A stretch of 64,000 bases of DNA from Myxococcales bacterium (GTDB lineage Bacteria; Myxococcota_A; Polyangia; Nannocystales; Nannocystaceae), in NCBI GenBank assembly GCA_020633295.1, contig JACKDW010000015.1, positions 149,564 through 213,563 on the forward strand. The letters are read 5' to 3'. Below, in pieces: positions 58,738 through 64,000 of the stretch (the first letter of the stretch is position 1; each line of letters opens with the position of its first letter). The position numbers and the translations under genes are program-made. Under the pieces are notes generated by a model. The model was given only the letters and a program-made list of their open reading frames with translations. It did no database searches and was not told the origin of the DNA.

Positions 58738-61152
58738 TCAGGGCATCTCGGACAGCGGCGCGGGGCGGTGGATGCCGAAGCCCTGCACCCAGTCGACGCC
58801 GATCTTCGCGAGCGCCGCCGCGGTCTCGTGGTCGCCGACGAACTCCGCGATCGTCTGCATCCCCATCATGTGCCCGATGTGGTTGACCGACTCGACCATC
58901 GCGCGGTCGAGCGGGTCCTCGCGCATGTTCTTCACGAAGCTGCCGTCGATCTTGAGGATGTTGACGGGCAGGTGCTTGAGGTAGGTGAACGAGGACATCC
59001 CGCGCCCGAAGTCATCGAGCGCGAACTCGCAGCCGCGGCCGACGAGCTCGTCGATGAAGGTCCGCGCCATCACGACGTTGGAGACCGCGACCGTCTCCGT
59101 GACCTCGAAGCACAGGCGGTCGGGCGGCAGCCGGTAGCGCGCGAGCCGCTCGATCACGAAGTCGAGGAACAGCTCCTGCCCGAGCGACTGCCCGGAGATG
59201 TTGATGTCGAAGACCGGCAGCGCGCGCCCGGCCGCGCGGCGCTGCGCGATCCAGGCGAAGGTCCGATCGATGACCCAGCGGTCGATGCGGTTCATGACCT
59301 GGTAGCGCTCGGCCGGCGGGATGAACGCCATGGGCTGCACGAGCTGACCGTCCTCGCCGTTGAGGCGCACGAGCACCTCCACGCGCGCGCCGGGCCCGGC
59401 CCCGTCGCGCGTCGACTGGATCTCCTGGTAGTAGAGGCACAGCCGCTCCTCGCTGAGCGCCTTCTCGATGCGGTGGATCCACTGCATCTCGCCGCGGCGC
59501 CGACGCGACTCGGCGTCGCCGTCGTGCACCCAGAGGCGGTTGCGACCTTTCTCTTTGGCCATGTGACACGCGAGGTCCGCGCTGCTCAGCGCGGTCGCGG
59601 CGTCGCGGGTGGCGCTCGTGATCGGCGACAGCCCGATCGACGCGCTCACGCGGAACAGCTTGTCCTCCCAGGCGAAGCGGAAGCCCCGCAGCGCGCCCAG
59701 GAGCTGCTTGGCGACGAGCCGCGCCTCGGCCAGCGGGCAGTCGCCGAGGATGATCCCGAACTCGTCGCCGCCGAGCCGCGCGAGCAGATCCTCGCTCTGG
59801 AGGCAGTCGCGCAGCAGCCCGCTGATCTGCACGATCAGCGCGTCGCCGGCCGCGTGCCCGCAGGTGTCGTTGATGAGCTTGAACTGATCGACGTCGAAGT
59901 ACAGCAGCGCGTGCTCGCGGCCCGACTGCGTCGCGCCGTGGACCAGCGCCTCGAGCCGCGCGCGGAACTCTCGCCGGTTCTGCAGCCCCGTGAGCGCGTC
60001 GTGGCTCGCCTGCCAGGTCAGCTGCTGCGCCATCACGCGCGTGCTCGTGATGTCGTGCAGGACGACGACCTGCCCCCGCCGCGAGCGCGACGCGTCGACG
60101 AGCGGCGCGCACGAGAGCTCGACGAAGCGCTCCTCGCCCTCGCTCGAGAGGAGCACGTACTCGCCGCAGCGGCGCGCCGTGTCGTCGATCCCGTCGCCCT
60201 CCCAGGGGCAGGCGACGCGCCGCGCGTCGATCGTCTGCAGGACGAGGAGCTCGCGCAGCGGCGCGCCGCGGATCTCCTCGCTCGAGCACCCGAGCAGGCG
60301 CAGCGCGGCGCGGTTCTCCGACATCACGCGCCCCTCGTCGTCGAGCGTCAGCACCCCGTCGCTCGTCAGGCTCAGCGCGACGTCGCGTTCGTCGTAGGTC
60401 CCGAGCAACAGCCCGCGGGCACGCGGCTCGGCGCCCGTCGGCTGCAGGCGGGCGTGCAGCCGGCAGCACGCGCCGACGGCCGGCAGCGTCAGCAGCACGA
60501 GCTCGACGAACACCGGCTCGCTCCCGGGCGACACGAACGCCCAGCGGCAGCGGAAGGTCTCCTCCGTGAGGCAGCGCGACAGCATCACGCTGCTCGCCTC
60601 GGCCGAGGACACCCCGGCCGGCTGCCGCGACGGCGACAGCTCCACGATGCTCCGACCGATCAGCTCGGACTGCGACGCGCGCCCCAGCAGCGCGACCGCA
60701 GCGTCGTTGCAGTCGACGACCACGCCGCTCTCGAACACGAGCTGCGGTTCGGGTGACCGCCGGAACAGCGCGCCGAGCTCGTCGCGCTGCTCCTCCGCGA
60801 CCCCGCCCGCGCACCCGCGAGGCTCGCAGTCCTCACTGACCGGAACTTGGGCCACCCGATACCCATGATGGAGCCCTCCCTGCCAGTTGTCCGGACTGAT
60901 CGCGCAGCGCGTCCAGATCGGCGAGCCGTCCTTGCGACGACCCTTGAGCCGACCACACCAGACACGGCCGGCGGAAACCGTTCGCCAAACATCCGCGAAA
61001 AACGCGTCTTCGATCGAGGGATGACGCAAAGTCTTCGCAGATTCACCAAGCAGGTCGCGGTCCGTATAACCGGTCATCCGCCGGAACTCTTGGTTGACGG
61101 ATAGAATCCGGCCCGCCAGATCCAGCGTCACGATCGCGGCGCTCGTTAGCAT
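58738..61152 (-). CDS. PAS-GGDEF-EAL cyclic-di-GMP enzyme
   Basis: An 804 aa soluble protein. PAS domains occupy about 1-115 (FRRMTGYTDRDLLGESAKTLRHP), 125-240 and 255-375. The diguanylate cyclase domain (about 385-540) has an intact GGDEF at 461-465. The EAL domain (about 560-800) has EVL (Glu592) in place of EAL, with FDINISGQSLG, CFEVTET, DDFGRGMSSFTYLKHLPVNILKIDGSFVK and VDWVQGFGIHRP all kept, so phosphodiesterase activity is possible. It may make or break cyclic-di-GMP depending on the PAS signal. ATG 61152 is preceded by GGAG. Confidence 0.93.
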   Translation of the reverse strand: MLTSAAIVTLDLAGRILSVNQEFRRMTGYTDRDLLGESAKTLRHPSIEDAFFADVWRTVSAGRVWCGRLKGRRKDGSPIWTRCAISPDNWQGGLHHGYRVAQVPVSEDCEPRGCAGGVAEEQRDELGALFRRSPEPQLVFESGVVVDCNDAAVALLGRASQSELIGRSIVELSPSRQPAGVSSAEASSVMLSRCLTEETFRCRWAFVSPGSEPVFVELVLLTLPAVGACCRLHARLQPTGAEPRARGLLLGTYDERDVALSLTSDGVLTLDDEGRVMSENRAALRLLGCSSEEIRGAPLRELLVLQTIDARRVACPWEGDGIDDTARRCGEYVLLSSEGEERFVELSCAPLVDASRSRRGQVVVLHDITSTRVMAQQLTWQASHDALTGLQNRREFRARLEALVHGATQSGREHALLYFDVDQFKLINDTCGHAAGDALIVQISGLLRDCLQSEDLLARLGGDEFGIILGDCPLAEARLVAKQLLGALRGFRFAWEDKLFRVSASIGLSPITSATRDAATALSSADLACHMAKEKGRNRLWVHDGDAESRRRRGEMQWIHRIEKALSEERLCLYYQEIQSTRDGAGPGARVEVLVRLNGEDGQLVQPMAFIPPAERYQVMNRIDRWVIDRTFAWIAQRRAAGRALPVFDINISGQSLGQELFLDFVIERLARYRLPPDRLCFEVTETVAVSNVVMARTFIDELVGRGCEFALDDFGRGMSSFTYLKHLPVNILKIDGSFVKNMREDPLDRAMVESVNHIGHMMGMQTIAEFVGDHETAAALAKIGVDWVQGFGIHRPAPLSEMP

Positions 61153-61346
61153 CGAGCTCCCGTGCAGCGTCGCGAGTTCTCACGCGAAGATCCGATTCGT
61201 GCGAAATCAGGCGATTTCCCCGGCTGAAACGCCATCACCTTGTTATATGCCGCGCATCGGAAGGCCGTCCACCACACGGCGCACTTGAGTAGGCACACGC
61301 CCACAAACGCCCCCCAGGGCCCCGTGCCAACTCTTGGACGCTCTCG

Positions 61347-61352
61347 TATGAT
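61347..61352 (+). promoter_or_regulatory. Putative -10 element (TATGAT) of holB
   Basis: TATGAT ends 8 nt before the GTG at 61361. Confidence 0.35.
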
Positions 61353-61360
61353 GCGCGCGC

Positions 61361-62563
61361 GTGCCCCCCGAAGGGACAGATGACACAGCGCACAGCGCGC
61401 TCTCCGAGTCTCCCCGCTTCCCTGGCGTACTCGGTCACACGACCGTTCAGGGGCACCTCGCGCGCGCGATCGCGCGCGGTCAGCTGCATCACGCGCTGAT
61501 CCTGATGGGGCCGCGCGGAATCGGGAAAGAGACGCTCGCGCGGGGTCTCGCGTGCGCGCTGCTGTGCCGCGCGCGCCCGGGGCTCGGCTGCGGCGAGTGC
61601 TCGATCTGCCGACGCGTGCTCGCGCGCAACCACCCGGATCTCACGTACCTCGAGCCGAGCGGCGCCGGCGGCTCGATCGCGGTCGCGGACGCCCGCGCCT
61701 GTCAGATCCGCCAGGCGAGCGCGCCCTATGAGGCCGACGCCCACGTCATCGTCATCGACCCAGCGGACGCGCTCGGCGGCGCGTCCGGCAACGCGCTGCT
61801 CAAGTCCATCGAGGAGCCGCGCCCCGGGGTCCACTGGATCCTGCTGACGACGAACCTCCACGGCGTGCTCCCGACGATCCTCAGCCGCGCGCTGCCGATA
61901 CGCCTCGGGCGGCTCGACGACGCGGTCGTCCGCGCGATCCTCGGGCGCGCGCTCCCAGACGTGGGCGAGGATCGCCGCGAGATGGGGACGCTGCTCGCCG
62001 AGGGCAGCGCGGGCCTGGCCATCGAGCTCGCCCGCGACGAGGCGCTCGAGCGCTGCATCGCGCTGCTCGCCCAGGCGATCGGCGCGGCGCGGCGCGGCCC
62101 CGCCGGCGTGTTCGCGGGTGATCGCAGCCCGCTGTGGACGGCGTGGCGCGAGGCGGTCGCGGCCGCGGTCGCCGTCAAGGAGCGCGCCGAGGCCGAGGAG
62201 AAAGCCGCGGCCGCGGCCGCGAACGCCGGCGCGATCAAGGTCTCGAGCGCGAAGCGCAAGAACACGACGTCGAAGGCGGCGAGCAAGAAGAAGTCGAAGA
62301 AGTCGGGCTCGAGCAAGGAGCCGCCCGCCCAGCAGCGCTGGGTCGCGTCGCGCCTCGGCGAGCTGTGGACGCTGCACCTCCGCCAACACCTGCGCAACAA
62401 GCCAGGTCTCCCCGGCGTCCCCGAACTCGCCGATCGCCCCGCGAAGCAGCTCGTCGCCGACCTCGCGGTGCTGCGGCGCCTCGACGCCCGCATCCGCGGG
62501 AACGCCAACGTCCGCCTGATCGTCGAGCAGACGCTGCTCGACCTCGGCGCGCGCCCGGCCTGA
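61361..62563 (+). CDS. holB: DNA polymerase III subunit delta prime
   Basis: A 400 aa clamp-loader ATPase-fold subunit. FPGVLGHTTVQGHLARAIARGQLHHALILMGPRGIGKET opens the AAA+ domain with Walker A at 50-58. The zinc ring is CX7CX2CX2C (Cys69, 77, 80, 83). VIVIDPADALGGASGNALLKSIEEPRPGVHWILLTTN is the classic DnaX-like block, and ILSRALP stands in place of the usual SRCQ. A Lys/Ser-rich linker (about 285-330) and a C-terminal helical domain follow. It loads the sliding clamp with DnaX and HolA. GTG 61361 gives the natural N-terminus. Confidence 0.92.
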   Translation: MPPEGTDDTAHSALSESPRFPGVLGHTTVQGHLARAIARGQLHHALILMGPRGIGKETLARGLACALLCRARPGLGCGECSICRRVLARNHPDLTYLEPSGAGGSIAVADARACQIRQASAPYEADAHVIVIDPADALGGASGNALLKSIEEPRPGVHWILLTTNLHGVLPTILSRALPIRLGRLDDAVVRAILGRALPDVGEDRREMGTLLAEGSAGLAIELARDEALERCIALLAQAIGAARRGPAGVFAGDRSPLWTAWREAVAAAVAVKERAEAEEKAAAAAANAGAIKVSSAKRKNTTSKAASKKKSKKSGSSKEPPAQQRWVASRLGELWTLHLRQHLRNKPGLPGVPELADRPAKQLVADLAVLRRLDARIRGNANVRLIVEQTLLDLGARPA

Positions 62564-62587
62564 TCGACCGGCGCGCGCGCGCGATCG

Positions 62588-63841
62588 CTACGGGCAGCTC
62601 GAGACGACGTCGCGCTTGAAGATGCGGCCGGAGGCGAAGCTCGACATCCGCGTGAGCCCGGCGTAGGGGCCGTAGGCGTAGAGGTTGTTGCCGGCGATCA
62701 GCGTCTGCCCAGCCGGCCCGCAGTCGCCAAGGCACGTCCAGCCGCCGCCCTCGAAGGTGACCGGCTCGAAGATGTCGGGATCGGGGTACCACCAGACGCG
62801 CTGGATGCTGCGGCTGCCGGTCGACTCGTAGGGCATCTCGTCGGGGGTGGGATCGGGATCGAGGAACGCCTTGTAGACGTCGCGCACCATGAGGTGCGCC
62901 ATCATGTCGCCCATGGGCACGGCGCTCATCTCGGCCTCACCCCACCACGTGCCGCCGAGGTACGGCCCGGTCGCGTCGACGCGGATGTAGTTGCGGCCCT
63001 GGTAAGGCGCCGTCTCGGTGATCGCCGGCGGCGCGGTGAGCCCGAGGTTGGGCCCGAGCAGCGCGTAGGAGAGGCGCATGCGGAACGGGGGATCCATCGC
63101 CTCGCCGAGGACCTCGAGCGAGGGCCACGGCAGCTCGCGCTCCCAGGTGTCGACGTGCATGACGATCTGCGAGCCCTCGACCCACACGTTGCCGGTCGCG
63201 AAGGTCTCCGACATGCACATCGCGTCGACCTCGCGCCACACGAACTCGCCGAGCTCGTTGATCGTCAGCTCGGAGTTCCAGGGCACGAGGCTGTCCCAGA
63301 CGTACACGCCGTCGATCTGCTCCCAGTAGAGCGTCCAGGTGCCGACGAGGTCGAGCTCCTGCACGTCGTCGCCGAAGGGTTCGGGGTCGTCGAAGTACTG
63401 CTCCTCGCCGCCAGTGTCCGTGTCCGTGCCGGTGTCGGTGTCCGTGTCCGTGTCCGTGTCCGTATCCGTGCTCGTGCCCGTCGAGTCGGTGTCCGTGTCC
63501 GTGTCCGTGTCCGTGTCCGTGCCCGTGCCCGTGTCGGTGTCGGTCGTCGTGCTCGGGTCGGTCGTCGGGCCCTCCGTGGTCATGGGCCCGGTCGTCCACG
63601 GCTCCGTCGTGATCGTCGGATCGTCGTACGAGTCGTAGTCGTACGAGTCGTAGTCGTACGAGTCGAAGTCGTACGCGTCGTACTCGTAGCCGTCGAGCGT
63701 GTCGTAGTCGTACGAGCTGGAGCTGGTGATCGGCGTGTCGTAGCTGTCGTAGGGGATCGTCGGCCCGTCGTAGCTGTCGTAGTCGTAGCTCGTGTACGCG
63801 CTGGGATCGTCGTAGGCGTCGTACTCGTAGTACGCACCCAA
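62588..63841 (-). CDS. Tyr/Asp-repeat protein with Thr/Asp linker and unknown C-terminal domain
   Basis: A 417 aa protein. Residues about 1-75 are a repeat of YDSYD/YDYD. Residues about 80-145 are Thr/Asp low-complexity sequence encoded by GTGTCC-type hexamers (reverse strand). The last 260 aa form a folded domain: LDLVGTWTLYWEQIDGVYVWDSLVPW, IVMHVDTWERELPWPSLEVLG, GRNYIRVDATGPYLGGTWWGEAEMS. Its opening LVGTWTLYW looks like lipocalin-type beta-barrel motifs, but I do not recognise the family. The start is a TTG directly after an in-frame TAG, with no signal peptide and no SD. The true N-terminus may therefore be missing or frameshifted upstream. Confidence 0.65.
   Translation of the reverse strand: MGAYYEYDAYDDPSAYTSYDYDSYDGPTIPYDSYDTPITSSSSYDYDTLDGYEYDAYDFDSYDYDSYDYDSYDDPTITTEPWTTGPMTTEGPTTDPSTTTDTDTGTGTDTDTDTDTDTDSTGTSTDTDTDTDTDTDTGTDTDTGGEEQYFDDPEPFGDDVQELDLVGTWTLYWEQIDGVYVWDSLVPWNSELTINELGEFVWREVDAMCMSETFATGNVWVEGSQIVMHVDTWERELPWPSLEVLGEAMDPPFRMRLSYALLGPNLGLTAPPAITETAPYQGRNYIRVDATGPYLGGTWWGEAEMSAVPMGDMMAHLMVRDVYKAFLDPDPTPDEMPYESTGSRSIQRVWWYPDPDIFEPVTFEGGGWTCLGDCGPAGQTLIAGNNLYAYGPYAGLTRMSSFASGRIFKRDVVSSCP
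63416..63546 (-). repeat. Hexameric (TD)n-coding tandem repeat
   Basis: A tract of GTGTCC/GTGTCG hexamers on the plus strand (GACACN on the minus strand) encodes alternating Thr and Asp in the protein at 62588. Similar GACACC hexamers code linkers in the vWA paralogue 3 (about 55430-55490) and the Ser/Thr kinase (about 58278-58322). Confidence 0.85.
63613..63835 (-). repeat. Tyr/Asp-coding tandem repeat
   Basis: Imperfect 15-bp units around TCGTACGAGTCGTAG (plus strand) encode repeated YDSYD at the N-terminus of the protein at 62588. Tandem copies are best between 63613 and 63680. Confidence 0.8.
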
Positions 63842-63911
63842 ATGAAGCTAAATAACGAAGATCGCTTGGGTTTTCTCCTGAGCGATCTCGATGTTCCAAC
63901 TATGTGCCAAA

Positions 63912-64000
63912 CTATTCATCGGTTTCGTCGTCGCGCAGACGCCGGATGGCGTCCTCCTCCGCCTCGGTCACCAGGTGCATGTAGACCTCGGTCGTGGACA
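63912..64000 (-). CDS. Tyrosine recombinase/integrase, C-terminal end (partial)
   Basis: The last 28 codons of a minus-strand gene that begins beyond the window edge read STTEVYMHLVTEAEEDAIRRL and end RDDETDE, stop TAG at 63912-63914. STTEVYMHL matches the C-terminal signature of XerC/D-type phage integrases (STTxxYxH), where the Tyr is the catalytic nucleophile. It is too short for certainty, but the match is good. The gene would belong to a mobile or integrated element flanking this locus. Confidence 0.55.
   Translation of the reverse strand, partial: STTEVYMHLVTEAEEDAIRRLRDDETDE

Overview
This 64 kb window is very GC-rich chromosome with strong third-position GC. It most likely comes from a myxobacterium of the Nannocystis/Plesiocystis type (Myxococcota). 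Supporting features are two proteins with MYXO-CTERM-like tails (a Gly/Cys stretch, a hydrophobic segment and a terminal Arg cluster), a DUF4215-type Cys-rich lipoprotein, a Ser/Thr kinase with an AgmX/PglI-like C-terminal domain, many lipoproteins with low-complexity Ser/Thr/Gly/Asp linkers, and hybrid histidine kinases. The species assignment is inference. Because of the base composition almost every gene is shadowed by long spurious ORFs in other frames; these were left out.

Layout. 1-7.9 kb: tRNA-Arg(CCU), a SpoIID/LytB-like secreted protein, a lipoprotein, an aconitase/isopropylmalate-dehydratase family enzyme with its domains in swapped order, an NPF-repeat exported protein, and a PaaZ/BoxD-type CoA-semialdehyde dehydrogenase. 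7.7-14.9 kb: a small membrane protein, an SPFH/band-7 gene pair, a metallophosphoesterase, a DUF4215 lipoprotein, an amidase, and a YcgL-like nucleotidyltransferase homologue whose catalytic aspartates are replaced. 15-17.6 kb: a PAS hybrid histidine kinase and a secreted peroxiredoxin-like selenoprotein with an in-frame UGA, a UxxC motif and a SECIS-like hairpin. 17.6-32.5 kb: an alpha-glucan/maltodextrin island with three GH13 amylase lipoproteins, a LamB-like porin, MalK, a fused MalE-MalF with an apparent +1 frameshift, MalG, and an embedded membrane hybrid histidine kinase. 32.5-38.5 kb: a zinc-ribbon membrane protein, a vWA protein, a large cytoplasmic protein of unknown function, an SRPBCC lipoprotein and a Ser/Gly-rich protein. 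38.5-51.2 kb: a gene-poor 0.6 kb gap, a sphingosine-1-phosphate-lyase-like PLP enzyme with an FGGY kinase, a MYXO-CTERM amidase, a TerB-like protein, a phytase-like propeller protein, a lipase-like lipoprotein, cytochrome P450, GNAT, DksA-like and SixA genes. 51.2-55.9 kb: a tandem array of three paralogous vWA lipoproteins. 55.9-64 kb: a repeat/membrane protein, a Ser/Thr kinase, a PAS-GGDEF-EAL protein, DNA polymerase III delta prime, a Tyr/Asp-repeat protein, and the C-terminal end of a tyrosine recombinase cut by the window edge.

How genes fit together. The 17.6-32.5 kb island reads as one pathway: surface lipoprotein amylases cleave alpha-glucan, the LamB-like porin admits oligosaccharides, and the MalEFGK-type ABC importer takes them up. 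Many genes across the window carry a TANNNT hexamer 6-12 nt before the start codon, which suggests leaderless or very short-leader transcripts and helps choose start codons. The most notable single item is the selenoprotein gene at 16894-17478; ordinary gene calling would split it at the UGA. Its 3' end is also repeated twice just downstream.
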